Below, in pieces: positions 26,855-36,436 of a DNA stretch of 64,000 nucleotides. The DNA comes from Rhizobium sp. R635 (GTDB taxonomy: Bacteria > Pseudomonadota > Alphaproteobacteria > Rhizobiales > Rhizobiaceae): contig NZ_LOKX01000035.1 in assembly GCF_002211285.1 (NCBI RefSeq), positions 186,001-250,000 on the forward strand, read 5' to 3'. The position numbers and the translations under genes are program-made. Within the stretch, counting starts at the first letter, position 1. Each line of letters begins with the position of its first letter. The notes under the pieces were generated by a model. The model was not told the origin of the DNA. It worked only from the letters and a program-made list of their open reading frames with translations, and did not search any database.

Positions 26855-27910
26855 ATGGCAGCGGAGCAGAAAAAAGGCAGGCGCACGCGCCTCGACGATA
26901 TTGCCGCCAGATGCGGCGTATCGATCAGCACCGTGTCGCGGGCGCTGGCCGGCGAAAAGGGCGTGAGGCCCGAGATCCGCAAGCTAGTGCTGGAAACGGC
27001 AAGCGAGGTCAGCTACGCCCTGCCGGCGAGCGTCGCGGGCAAAAAGGTGATGCTCGTCGCCTCCGGTGCGGCGATGATCGATTATGTTCGTAACCAGTTC
27101 ACGCTCTACGTGCTCGAAGGACTGAATGCCCGCGCAGCCGCCCTCGGCATCGAGATGGCGATGCGCCCCATCGCCGACCAGGCGGATGAAGCGCGCGTCA
27201 TCGCCGAGATGCGGGACGATGCGAGCTTCGGCGGCATGCTGATCCTGACCGTCGACGAGGAGGATATGCTTGCCGCGGCCGCCGATCTCGGAAAGCCCGT
27301 CGTGCTCGTCAACAGCGACGATCCCTATATGCGGCTTTCGAGTGTGACGCCCTGCAACCGTTCGGCCGCCTTCATCGCCGCGGAGCGGCTGATCGAGGCG
27401 GGGCATCAACGCATCTTGTTCATGCTGCGGCCGGGACGGCGGACGATCGAGCGACGCCTGGAGGGCTGGCGCGATGCCCTGCTGCATCACGGGCTGACGG
27501 CCGATGCCGATCTGGTGCTCGAAGTCGACGACTGGCTGCCGGAACTCGGCGCCGAGGCCGTCACCCGGCTCATCAGCGAGAAGGGCCTGTTCTTCACAGC
27601 CATTCTGACGGCAGGCGACAGTCTCGCCAACGGCGCCGTGCGCGGATTGCAGGCGATGGGTTATGCCGTGCCCCAAGACATTTCCGTCATGGGCATAGAC
27701 GATCTGCCGCAATCGGCTTTTCTCAATCCGCCGCTCTCGACCGTTCACATTCCGATGCGCGAACTCGGCGCCACCGCGCTCGATCTGCTGCGCGACATGA
27801 TGCTCGGCCTTGCGACGCCGCGGCGGCGCGTCGAGCTTTCCTGCCATCTCGTCGAAAGGGGCAGCGTTGCTGCCGTCAGGCGCCTGCAGGAGGTTATGCC
27901 GCGATCATGA
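26855..27910 (+). CDS. LacI family transcriptional regulator
   Basis: 351 residues. The helix-turn-helix is at about 12-35 (RLDDIAARCGVSISTVSRAL), followed by a hinge region and a periplasmic-binding-like sugar-sensing domain ending DISVMGIDDLPQSAFLNPPL. AGGAGATGTC before the ATG fixes the start; the frame is open 17 codons further upstream without a better site. It is divergent from the 838-residue enzyme and its importer, and is the probable controller of both. The inducer is unknown. Confidence 0.92.
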   Translation: MAAEQKKGRRTRLDDIAARCGVSISTVSRALAGEKGVRPEIRKLVLETASEVSYALPASVAGKKVMLVASGAAMIDYVRNQFTLYVLEGLNARAAALGIEMAMRPIADQADEARVIAEMRDDASFGGMLILTVDEEDMLAAAADLGKPVVLVNSDDPYMRLSSVTPCNRSAAFIAAERLIEAGHQRILFMLRPGRRTIERRLEGWRDALLHHGLTADADLVLEVDDWLPELGAEAVTRLISEKGLFFTAILTAGDSLANGAVRGLQAMGYAVPQDISVMGIDDLPQSAFLNPPLSTVHIPMRELGATALDLLRDMMLGLATPRRRVELSCHLVERGSVAAVRRLQEVMPRS

Positions 27911-28434
27911 AATTCCTGGCAATATCCGGAAGCGCCCGCCGGGCCTCCACCAACACCGCCATGCTCTATGCTTTTCAGTCGGTTGCGGGCGCGACGCATC
28001 AGGTTTCGGTCTATGACCGCTTGGGAGAACTTCCCGTCTTTTCGCCCGACTTGGAGCAGGAACCTCCGCCTGAAGTGGTGGCCTTTGCGAACGCGATCGC
28101 GGATGCCGACGGGCTCATCTTGGCAAGCCCCGAATATATCAGGTCTATTCCCGGCGGACTGAAGAACGCCATCGACTGGCTCGTCTCCCGCAACGAAGTG
28201 ATCGGCAAACCGATCGTGCTTGCGCACGCGTCGCATCGCGGCGACGACATGCTGCACCAGCTTCGCACCGTTCTCGCCACACTGAGCGATCGCTTCAACG
28301 AAAAACTCTTCCTTCGCCTCCATCTGATGAAGCTTTCACCGGATGAGATTGGCGAGCAGCTTTCCCAGCCTCAGCGTCAGGACGAGATGCGCCGTTTCCT
28401 CGACGCTTTCGCAAGCTATTGCAGAACACCCTGA
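27907..28434 (+). CDS. NADPH-dependent FMN reductase family protein
   Basis: 175 residues, flavodoxin-like fold. The phosphate loop is SGSARRASTNTAM at residues 7-19 and the flavin-ring motif is PEYIRSIPGGLKNAIDWL at about 78-95. Relatives reduce FMN, quinones or chromate with NAD(P)H. The ATGA overlap with the LacI gene makes a two-gene transcript likely. A role in the saccharide module is suggested only by this linkage. The stop is directly adjacent to that of the convergent ATPase gene. Confidence 0.87.
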   Translation: MKFLAISGSARRASTNTAMLYAFQSVAGATHQVSVYDRLGELPVFSPDLEQEPPPEVVAFANAIADADGLILASPEYIRSIPGGLKNAIDWLVSRNEVIGKPIVLAHASHRGDDMLHQLRTVLATLSDRFNEKLFLRLHLMKLSPDEIGEQLSQPQRQDEMRRFLDAFASYCRTP

Positions 28435-29178
28435 TCAAGCTTCCATGAAGCTCGCTTCGAACAGCTCTCGCGCATAGGCATCATGCGTGATGCCGGCCTG
28501 CAGATCTTCCTTCGTGAGTTCATCCACGAAGCCGCCATCCTTCATGATCAGTACCCGGTCGCACATATGGGCGATCACAGCGAGATCGTGGCTGACGAGC
28601 AGATAGGTCAGTCCCTTCTCTTCGCGTTGATCGGCAAGCAGGTTCAGGATTTCGGCCTGGACGGAAACGTCGAGCGCCGATGTCGGTTCGTCGAGCAGCA
28701 GGATCGGCGGCGACAGGATGAGTGCCCGGGCGATCGCCACGCGCTGCCTCTGGCCGCCGGAAAGCTCGTGCGGAAAACGACTTGCAAAGCTTGCAGGAAG
28801 CCCCACCTGGATCAATGCCTTTTCGACCTTGGACCAGATATCGGAATGTCCCATGGCGCGCAGCGGCTCGGCCAGTGCGGTGCCGATACGATGGCGAGGA
28901 TGCAGAGACCCGTAGGGGTCCTGAAACACCATCTGGGCTGAGGTCAGTTCCTCGCGGGAGCGCTTCTTTCCGATCGGTTTTCCGCCGAGCTCGATCCGGC
29001 CCGTCCAACCACTTTCCATCCCGGCGAGGCAACGCAGCACGGTCGATTTACCGCATCCGGATTCACCGACGATGCCGAGTGTTTCGCCAGGATTGACCTG
29101 AAAGCTGATGCCCCTGACGACATGGTTCCTGTTCTTGCCTGAGGCGAAGACGACATCGAGGTCCCGCACGTTGATCAT
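28435..29178 (-). CDS. Dipeptide/oligopeptide-family ABC transporter ATP-binding protein (DppF/OppF position)
   Basis: 247 residues with Walker A GESGCGKST, signature [15 protein letters not shown] and Walker B ILLLDEPTSALD. QMVFQDPYGSLHPRHRI near residue 85 is the characteristic Q-loop of the peptide/nickel ATPase class. It is shorter than OppF because the C-terminal oligopeptide extension is missing. The start overlaps the other ATPase gene by ATGA. It is the last gene of the operon. Confidence 0.9.
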   Translation of the reverse strand: MINVRDLDVVFASGKNRNHVVRGISFQVNPGETLGIVGESGCGKSTVLRCLAGMESGWTGRIELGGKPIGKKRSREELTSAQMVFQDPYGSLHPRHRIGTALAEPLRAMGHSDIWSKVEKALIQVGLPASFASRFPHELSGGQRQRVAIARALILSPPILLLDEPTSALDVSVQAEILNLLADQREEKGLTYLLVSHDLAVIAHMCDRVLIMKDGGFVDELTKEDLQAGITHDAYARELFEASFMEA

Positions 29179-30020
29179 TGCGCCGTCTCCAGATCGAGTT
29201 TCGCCCTGTCGAGAACCGCAAGCCGGCGAACCGGGTTCTTCGGGTCGGGCAGCGCTGATATCAGCCCGCGGGTATAGGGATGGCGAGCCTCTTCCAGGCT
29301 GGTCAGGGTTTCCACGATCTTGCCAGCATACATGACGATGATGCGCTCGCAGAAGGCGGCAACCATGCGGATGTCGTGGCTGATCAGGAGCAGGCCCGAA
29401 TTGTTCTCCCGCACCAGTTCGTCGAGCAGCAGGAGCACATCCTTCCGTACGCTGACATCGAGCGCGGAGGTCGGCTCGTCGGCGATGACGAGCTTCGGCC
29501 GCGCCAGCAGCATCATCGCGATCATCACACGCTGGCCCATGCCGCCTGAAATCTGGTGGGGATAAAGCGCCATGACCCGCTCCGGATCGCTGATCCGCAC
29601 GCGCTCGAGCATGGCGCGGACAGCATCCTGCGCCGGCTTGCCGCGAAGGCCGAGGTGAAGGCGTGCGGCCTCGGCGATCTGCTTGCCGATCGAGAGCACC
29701 GGATTCAGGGAATAGCGCGGATCCTGCATGATCAGCGCGATATCCTTGCCGCGAAGCGCGCCCATCTGACGCTCGGTCTTCGAGAGAAGCGAACTGCCTG
29801 TCAGATCCAGACGCTCGGCAGAAACCACGGCGGCCGGCGGCAGAAGGCGCATGACGGCGCGGCCGGTCGTCGATTTTCCGGAGCCGGATTCGCCGACGAT
29901 GCCGACACGTTCTCGTCCGACGTCGAAACTGACATTGGACACGGCGGGGACCGCGCCTCGCCCGAAACGGACGCTCAAGTCCTTGACTGACAGAACGGGC
30001 TGGAGATCACGATCTTGCAT
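29175..30020 (-). CDS. Dipeptide/oligopeptide-family ABC transporter ATP-binding protein (DppD/OppD position)
   Basis: 281 residues: Walker [28 protein letters not shown] as Q-loop, signature ISGGMGQRVMIAMML, Walker B LVIADEPTSALD and a C-terminal HPYTRGLISALPDP, the OppD/DppD hallmark. The start MQDRDLQPVLSVKDL overlaps the permease gene by 14 bases; an earlier start adds 17 residues inside that gene. It couples ATP hydrolysis to the import described for this operon. Confidence 0.9.
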   Translation of the reverse strand: MQDRDLQPVLSVKDLSVRFGRGAVPAVSNVSFDVGRERVGIVGESGSGKSTTGRAVMRLLPPAAVVSAERLDLTGSSLLSKTERQMGALRGKDIALIMQDPRYSLNPVLSIGKQIAEAARLHLGLRGKPAQDAVRAMLERVRISDPERVMALYPHQISGGMGQRVMIAMMLLARPKLVIADEPTSALDVSVRKDVLLLLDELVRENNSGLLLISHDIRMVAAFCERIIVMYAGKIVETLTSLEEARHPYTRGLISALPDPKNPVRRLAVLDRAKLDLETAQ

Positions 30021-30909
30021 GGCGGGGATCCAGAATGTCGCGCAGAGCATCTCCGGCGATGTTGAAGGCAAGGCTCGTCAGCAGGATGGCGATACCCGGC
30101 ATGACGGCGACCCACCAGTAATCGAGCATGAACTTGCGGCCGTTGGAGATCATCGCGCCCCATTCCGGCGCGGGCGGCTGAGCGCCGAGGCCGAGAAAGC
30201 CGAGCGAGGCGGCGGTCAGGATGATGCCCGCCATGTTCAGCGTCAGGCGCACGATGACCGAGGGAATGCACATGGGTGCGATATAGAGGAGAAGAATGCG
30301 GATCGGCGACGCGCCATAAAGGCGGGCAGCGACGACATAATCGGCATTTCTGACGACAAGCGCCTCCGCGCGGGCAAGCCTTGCGATCGGCGGCCATGCC
30401 GTGAGCGAGATGGCGATGATCGCCGTGCCCAGCCCCGCGCCGAGTGCTGCGGCAAAGGCGAGCGCCAGGATCAGCGACGGGAAGGAAAGAACGATATCCG
30501 TGGTGCGCATCAGAAAGGCGTCGGTATTGCCGCCGAAGAAGCCGGCGACGACGCCGATCAGCAGCCCGATCGGCCCGACGATCAGGGAAACCGCAAGCAC
30601 GGTCTGGATGGTGATGCGCGTACCGAAGATGAGGCGGCTCAGAATATCCCGCCCGAATTCGTCCGTACCCGCCAGGTGAGCGAGGCTCGGAGGCTGCAAG
30701 GCATCGCCAAGCGCCTGTATGGTCGGATCATAGGGCGCCAGAAGCGGTGCGAAGATCGCGACGAAGCAGAGAATGCCGAGGACGGCGAAGCCGGCAAGGC
30801 CGAGCGGTTCGTCGGCCAGTTTGCGGCCGGCGCGGGCAAAGGAAGCGGCAACCCGGCTCGGCACGCTTGGAGGACGGATCTGAATCTCGCTGTGAACGGC
30901 ATCGCTCAT
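30007..30909 (-). CDS. Dipeptide-family ABC transporter permease (DppC type)
   Basis: 300 residues, six membrane helices. An N-terminal soluble tail is followed by PYDPTIQALGDALQPPS and HLAGTDEFGRDILSRLIFGTR, the typical DppC entry sequence, and by the EAA loop LVVRNADYVVAARLYGASP. It forms the channel with the DppB-type subunit. The start overlaps that gene by ATGA. Confidence 0.92.
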   Translation of the reverse strand: MSDAVHSEIQIRPPSVPSRVAASFARAGRKLADEPLGLAGFAVLGILCFVAIFAPLLAPYDPTIQALGDALQPPSLAHLAGTDEFGRDILSRLIFGTRITIQTVLAVSLIVGPIGLLIGVVAGFFGGNTDAFLMRTTDIVLSFPSLILALAFAAALGAGLGTAIIAISLTAWPPIARLARAEALVVRNADYVVAARLYGASPIRILLLYIAPMCIPSVIVRLTLNMAGIILTAASLGFLGLGAQPPAPEWGAMISNGRKFMLDYWWVAVMPGIAILLTSLAFNIAGDALRDILDPRHARS

Positions 30910-31934
30910 CGGGCCACCTCCCTCATGCGCGGATCAAGGACGGCGTAGGCGACGTCGGCCAGGAAGTTCAGGAACATGAAGATGAATCCCACGATGATGG
31001 TGGCTGCGACGATGGCGTTCATATCGCCGATCATCAGCGCGTTGGTCATATATTGGCCGATGCCCGGCCAGGAGAAGACGATCTCGGTGACGACGGCGCC
31101 TTCGAGAAGCCCGCCATAGGAAATGGCAAGGATGGTGATCAGCTGCACCGCGATATTCGGCAGGACGTGGCGCAGAACAGTGCCGGTCGGGCTGACACCC
31201 TTGGCGCGGGCGGCAATCACATAATCCTGGCTCAACTGCTCCAGCGTGAAGCTGCGGGTCATGCGCGTGATATAGGCCATGGCGGCATAGGCAAGGATGC
31301 AGGCCGGCAGAATGATATGGCCAAGCGCATTCCAGAAGATCTCGGTCTCGCCCTGCAGGAGGCTGTCGACCAACAGCAGCCCGGTCTGCGGCGTGACGAG
31401 CCCTTCGTAAAACACGTCGACCCTGCCCGGCCCGCCGACCCAGTTCAGGCTGGCATAGAAGATGACGAGCCCGACGATGCCGAACCAGAAAACCGGGATC
31501 GAATGACCGACGAGGGCAACCACGCGGGCGATCTTGTCGATCAAGCTGTCGCGAAACAGGGCCGCGACCAGGCCAAGCGGGACACCGACGAAGGTCGAAA
31601 TTATCACGGCAAGCGTGGCGAGTTCGAACGTCGCCGGGAAGGCCTGAGCGAGGTCCGAAGAGACGGGATTGCCGGTGAGCACGGCCGTGCCGAAATCACC
31701 ATGGGCCAATCCGTTCAGATAGAGGAAAAACTGCTGGTAGATTGGCAGATCGAGGCCGAGGCGCGTGCGCATCGCCGCATAGGCTGCGGGATCGGCGAGC
31801 TCGCCGACGATCGCGCCGACGGGATCAGTGGGCAGGACGCGGCCGATCACGAAGGTGACGCAGAGGAGGATGAACAGGCTGACCAGCAAATGCGCCAGGC
31901 GTCGGCCAAATTCGGCTACAGAGAGTTCCTTCAT
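30906..31934 (-). CDS. Dipeptide-family ABC transporter permease (DppB type)
   Basis: 342 residues, six membrane helices. The N-terminus FGRRLAHLLVSLFILLCVTF and RLGLDLPIYQQFFLYLNGL are characteristic of DppB. The EAA loop reads LSQDYVIAARAKGVSPTGTV and the end is VLDPRM. It follows the binding-protein gene by 20 bases. Confidence 0.92.
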   Translation of the reverse strand: MKELSVAEFGRRLAHLLVSLFILLCVTFVIGRVLPTDPVGAIVGELADPAAYAAMRTRLGLDLPIYQQFFLYLNGLAHGDFGTAVLTGNPVSSDLAQAFPATFELATLAVIISTFVGVPLGLVAALFRDSLIDKIARVVALVGHSIPVFWFGIVGLVIFYASLNWVGGPGRVDVFYEGLVTPQTGLLLVDSLLQGETEIFWNALGHIILPACILAYAAMAYITRMTRSFTLEQLSQDYVIAARAKGVSPTGTVLRHVLPNIAVQLITILAISYGGLLEGAVVTEIVFSWPGIGQYMTNALMIGDMNAIVAATIIVGFIFMFLNFLADVAYAVLDPRMREVAR

Positions 31935-31954
31935 GATCGGCTGCCTCGGGAGTA

Positions 31955-33550
31955 TTACTGGGCTTCAGACTTGGTGACGTTCTCGAGACGCGTCAGCTGG
32001 GTCGGATGCCCCACATATCCTTGCACCTTGCTCGACAGGACGATCGGCTCGAAGCGTTCGAACATCGGAAGCACTGCCGGGTTCTGCTCGACGAACATCT
32101 TCTGCATTTCGACATAGAGCTCGCCGCGCTTCTTGGCGTCCGGCTCCATCGATGCCTTTGCCGTCAGGGCCGTGAGTTCCGGAATGTCCCAGGCCGAGCG
32201 CCAGACGAAGTTGCCGGCATTGTTGGCTTCCTTGGAATTGTCCGGATTGGACGAGAACTGCTCCATCGAACCGAGGACATTCGGCATGTAGGCGCTGGTC
32301 TGCGGGATCAGCAGATCGAAATCCCGGGCGCGGTGGGCGGCGATGATTTCCGAGCCGTTGCCCTGCTGGATATCGATCTTGATGCCAACCTGGGCGAGCG
32401 ATGCCTGGATGGCCGTGGCGAGATCGATGCGCGGCGTCTGGGCGATGGTCTTCAGCGACAGCGAAAAGCCGTCTTTGAACCCTGCCTCGGCCAACAGCTG
32501 CTTGGATTTTTCGACGTCGAGATGCCAATCGGGATTGGGGATCGCATATTCGAAATTCTCCGGAACGGGCACGTTTCTCGCCCGCCCGTAAGGACCCATG
32601 ATCGTCTTTTCGATGCCCTTGTAGTCGATACCGTAGGCAATGGCCTCGCGAACCTTCGGGTTGGAGAGGTACTTGTTGCCGGCATTCATCGACAGCACGT
32701 AAAAGCCGCCGGTGGGAATCCGCTGGATCGTAAAGCCCTTCTTATCGTTGAAGGTCGCAAGATCGGCTGCCGTCAGCGCGCTGGCAATATCGATGTCACC
32801 GCGGTCGAGCATCAATCGCTCGACCTGGCTCTCCGGAACGTGGCGAACGATGACGCGCTTCATTTTCGGAGCGCCGGCCACATAATCCTTGTTGGCGTCG
32901 AGGATCACGAGTTCGTTCGGAGACCAGCGATTGAGGGTGAACGGACCGGAGCCGGCCGAGTGCGTGCGCATCCAGGCATTGCCCCAGTCGTTGTCGGCAA
33001 CATGCTTCTGCACTTCGACACTGTCGACCACGCTGGTGGTCGAGGCCGCGAGCCGGTAGAGCAGCATCTCGGCAGTCACCTGGCCGGAAAAATCGATGCG
33101 AACCGTCTTGTCGTCGACCGCCGTGACGAGCTTGTCGACGTTGTTCTTGTCATAGCCGACGCGCTTGAGGTTTGCGGCAGCAGCCTGGTCGAGCTTCAGG
33201 AGCCGTCCCAGCGAATAGACGACATCCTTCGATGTCACCGGATTGCCGGAGGCGAAATTGGCCTCGCGCAGCGTGAAGGTGATGCCCTTGTCGTCAACCT
33301 TCCAGCTTTCCGCCAGTTGCGGCACGATCTCGCCGTCCGGCGTACTGTTGACCAGCCGATCGTAGAGATTCGACATGATCTCGACCGCTTTTCCCTCCGT
33401 CGCCTGATGCGGATCGAGAGACAGAACCTGTGCCAGCGATGTCCCGATCACCAGCTGGTCCTTCGGTGTGGCGGCATAGAGCTGAGGCGCTGCGATCGTC
33501 AGCGCGCCGATGACGGCACCGACGAACAGGCCCTTGGAAAAATGCTTCAT
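31955..33550 (-). CDS. Dipeptide-family (family 5) ABC transporter substrate-binding protein
   Basis: 531 residues with a signal peptide ending near LYA-ATPKDQ. Typical family-5 stretches are SLDPHQATEGKAVEIMSNLY, PQLAESWKVDDKGITFTLRE and NPKVREAIAYGIDYKGI. Family 5 proteins carry peptides, nickel, opines and also oligosaccharides. Divergence from a FadR-type regulator followed by uronate/aldarate enzymes suggests a sugar-acid or oligouronide ligand; this is inference. It is the first gene of the operon. Confidence 0.92.
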   Translation of the reverse strand: MKHFSKGLFVGAVIGALTIAAPQLYAATPKDQLVIGTSLAQVLSLDPHQATEGKAVEIMSNLYDRLVNSTPDGEIVPQLAESWKVDDKGITFTLREANFASGNPVTSKDVVYSLGRLLKLDQAAAANLKRVGYDKNNVDKLVTAVDDKTVRIDFSGQVTAEMLLYRLAASTTSVVDSVEVQKHVADNDWGNAWMRTHSAGSGPFTLNRWSPNELVILDANKDYVAGAPKMKRVIVRHVPESQVERLMLDRGDIDIASALTAADLATFNDKKGFTIQRIPTGGFYVLSMNAGNKYLSNPKVREAIAYGIDYKGIEKTIMGPYGRARNVPVPENFEYAIPNPDWHLDVEKSKQLLAEAGFKDGFSLSLKTIAQTPRIDLATAIQASLAQVGIKIDIQQGNGSEIIAAHRARDFDLLIPQTSAYMPNVLGSMEQFSSNPDNSKEANNAGNFVWRSAWDIPELTALTAKASMEPDAKKRGELYVEMQKMFVEQNPAVLPMFERFEPIVLSSKVQGYVGHPTQLTRLENVTKSEAQ

Positions 33551-33580
33551 TGTAACTCCTCCCTGGATTACTATAAGAAA

Positions 33581-33613
33581 GACATATTATGTCGTCCGTA
33601 TGTCGTATTATGA
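33581..33613. promoter_or_regulatory. Operator-like sites in the divergent importer / fadR-type promoter region
   Basis: GACATA-T-TATGTC (33581-33593) is a perfect dyad around one base. A second, less regular TATGTCGTATTATGA lies at 33599-33613. The 11-mer CATATTATGTC at 33583-33593 recurs exactly at 34417-34427 before the next catabolic gene, so both are likely bound by the same regulator. Confidence 0.6.
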
Positions 33614-33684
33614 TTTAACGAAGTCGAATATGATTTGCAAGAGCCGAGCGGAAGACGTGATGCAAAGGGAATTGGGGAACGGAT

Positions 33685-34395
33685 ATGACGACACTCAGCC
33701 GCGGTCGGCAAAGACTGGCACAGCAGGTCATCGATCAGCTGCGGGCGCAAATCGAAACGGGCAAGCTGCGCGTCGGCGACCAGCTGCCGACAGAACCGCA
33801 GCTGGAAGCCACCTTCGGCGTCAGCCGCACTGTCGTGCGCGAGGCGATTGCCGATCTCAGGGCAGCCGGCTTCGTCAGGCCGATCCAGGGCAAAGGCGTC
33901 TTCGTCGCCGATCCGAAGGCGCATTCGGTGCTGTCGCTGACGCCGGTGGAAATCAAAAGCATTCCGGAAACCCTGGAATTGCTGGAGTTTCGCATGGCGG
34001 CAGAAGGTGAAGCGGCCGCAATCGCAGCCTATCGCCGCACCGCCGAGCAGGAGGCGGCCATTCGCGAGGCCAACCGCCGGATGGCGCAGTTGATCGAGAG
34101 TGGACAGCAGACGGTGGAGGCCGATTATGCCTTCCACATGGCGATTGCCGCAGCAACGAACAACCGATTCTATGTCGACGTGCTGCGCCATTTCGGCCCG
34201 CGCGCCATCCCTCGCGGCCAGTTTCCGACGCTGCCCGAGGCCAATGACCGCGACTATCTGCAGAAGGTATATGCCGAACATGTCGAGATCCTCTCGGCGA
34301 TTGCCGATCAGGATCCGGAACGCGCCCGCCAAACAATGCGCGCCCATATGATGGCAAGCCAGCGCCGCTACCGGATGCTCGCCGAACAGCAATAG
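33685..34395 (+). CDS. FadR-type (GntR/FCD) transcriptional regulator
   Basis: 236 residues. Winged helix at about 10-80, with LPTEPQLEATFGVSRTVVRE and AIADLRAAGFV. An FCD domain follows with EADYAFHMAIAAATNN, and EHVEILSAIADQDPERARQTM near the end. It is divergent from the dipeptide-family importer and precedes the dehydratase and kdgD genes in the same direction. Both flanking promoters share a palindrome. A sugar acid is a plausible effector, since many FCD regulators of uronate catabolism (UxuR, ExuR, LgoR) belong to this family. Confidence 0.92.
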   Translation: MTTLSRGRQRLAQQVIDQLRAQIETGKLRVGDQLPTEPQLEATFGVSRTVVREAIADLRAAGFVRPIQGKGVFVADPKAHSVLSLTPVEIKSIPETLELLEFRMAAEGEAAAIAAYRRTAEQEAAIREANRRMAQLIESGQQTVEADYAFHMAIAAATNNRFYVDVLRHFGPRAIPRGQFPTLPEANDRDYLQKVYAEHVEILSAIADQDPERARQTMRAHMMASQRRYRMLAEQQ

Positions 34396-34416
34396 GGCTC
34401 GACACCTCTTAAAATT

Positions 34417-34436
34417 CATATTATGTCATATGACAT
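34417..34436. promoter_or_regulatory. Operator-like palindrome before the mannonate-dehydratase-like gene
   Basis: ATGTCATATGACAT (34423-34436) is a perfect 14-base palindrome, overlapping the 11-mer CATATTATGTC shared with the importer promoter. It sits 24 bases before the next start codon, where bound repressor would block transcription. Confidence 0.65.
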
Positions 34437-34459
34437 CGTAAATTTCAGAGGGATTGGGA

Positions 34460-35434
34460 ATGTATCTGGGAACACAGGTGGCCGCCCGCGACGACGACGA
34501 TTATCGCATCTTCGCGCAACTGGGCGTCAAGCATATCAGCGCCGATCCGCCGGGAGCGCCGAGCAGCTGGACGCTTGCCGATATCGAGCGTCATCGCGAC
34601 AAGGTCGAGAGCTTCGGGCTGATCCTCGACATGATCCAGCTCCCCCTGCCCTCGCAGCCGATCGAAAAGGCTTCCTATCCCGATATCCTGCTCGCCGGTC
34701 CCGAGCGCGACCGGCAGATCGACGCCGTCTGCAAGATGATCGAGAATGTCGCGGCCGCCGGCATTCCGGCGGTGAAATATAATCTCAACCTGATCGGCAT
34801 TCCCCGCACGCCGGATGAACCGGGGCGCGGCGGCTCGCTGAACGCCAGCTTCCGCTGGGACAAGACGGACCAGCAGGCAGCACCGGGCCTTGCCGGCGTT
34901 TTGTCCGAGGACGAAAACTGGGAAAGGATCGACTATTTCCTGGAGCGCGTCGTTCCCGTCGCCGAAAGCAACCGCGTCCGGCTCGCCTGCCATCCGCACG
35001 ATCCCTATACGCCGCCGGGCTATCGCGGCGTCACGCGCGTGCTCGGCACGGTCGAAGGCTTGAAGAAGTTCGTGCTGATGCGCGAAAACCCCTATCACGG
35101 CCTCAATTTCTGCCAGGGCTCGGTCGGCGAGATGCTCGAAAATCCCGGCGAGGAAATCGACGACATCATCCGCTGGTTCGGCCAGCGCAACAAGATTTTC
35201 AACGTCCACTTCCGCAACATTCGCGGCGGCAAGCTTTCCTTCATGGAAACCTTCCCTGACGAGGGCGACATGGACATGGCCCGTTCGGCCAGGATCTACA
35301 AGGAAGTCGGCTTCAAATATATGCTGATGCCCGATCATGTGCCGACCGTCAGCGGGAAGGACCCTTCCGCCACGGCCTTCGCCTTCTGCTACGGCTATAT
35401 CGCGGCACTTCTGCAGACGCTCGAAAGCGCCTGA
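34460..35434 (+). CDS. Mannonate dehydratase-like (UxuA family) protein
   Basis: 324 residues, TIM-barrel; the E. coli enzyme is about 390. Metal and substrate motifs of UxuA are recognisable: CHPHDPYTPPGYRGV near residue 175, NFCQGSVGEM near 215, FNVHFRNIRGGKLSFMETF near 250 and LMPDHVPTV near 293. UxuA removes water from D-mannonate to give 2-keto-3-deoxygluconate. Shorter relatives may use other sugar acids, so the exact substrate is open. The ATG at 34460 has GAGGGA six bases upstream; a TTG two codons earlier is less likely. The kdgD gene follows by 36 bases. Confidence 0.82.
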   Translation: MYLGTQVAARDDDDYRIFAQLGVKHISADPPGAPSSWTLADIERHRDKVESFGLILDMIQLPLPSQPIEKASYPDILLAGPERDRQIDAVCKMIENVAAAGIPAVKYNLNLIGIPRTPDEPGRGGSLNASFRWDKTDQQAAPGLAGVLSEDENWERIDYFLERVVPVAESNRVRLACHPHDPYTPPGYRGVTRVLGTVEGLKKFVLMRENPYHGLNFCQGSVGEMLENPGEEIDDIIRWFGQRNKIFNVHFRNIRGGKLSFMETFPDEGDMDMARSARIYKEVGFKYMLMPDHVPTVSGKDPSATAFAFCYGYIAALLQTLESA

Positions 35435-35464
35435 CACGGCCGATTTTCAACACGTAAGGAATAG

Positions 35465-36397
<933 letters not shown>

Positions 36398-36411
36398 GCA
36401 GGAGCGTCGAT

Positions 36412-36435
36412 CGAGGATGGCCGTGGCCATCCTCG
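36412..36435. terminator. Bidirectional terminator-like hairpin between kdgD and a convergent ATPase gene
   Basis: CGAGGATGGCC-GT-GGCCATCCTCG is a perfect 11-base inverted repeat filling nearly all of the 39-base gap between two convergent stop codons. There is no T run, so it may act as a transcript end-protecting hairpin. Confidence 0.65.
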
Positions 36436-36436
36436 C

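Noticed and set aside
32006-33613. 535-residue plus-strand frame opposite the family-5 binding protein
   Set aside because: Antisense shadow; the minus-strand gene has a signal peptide and family motifs.
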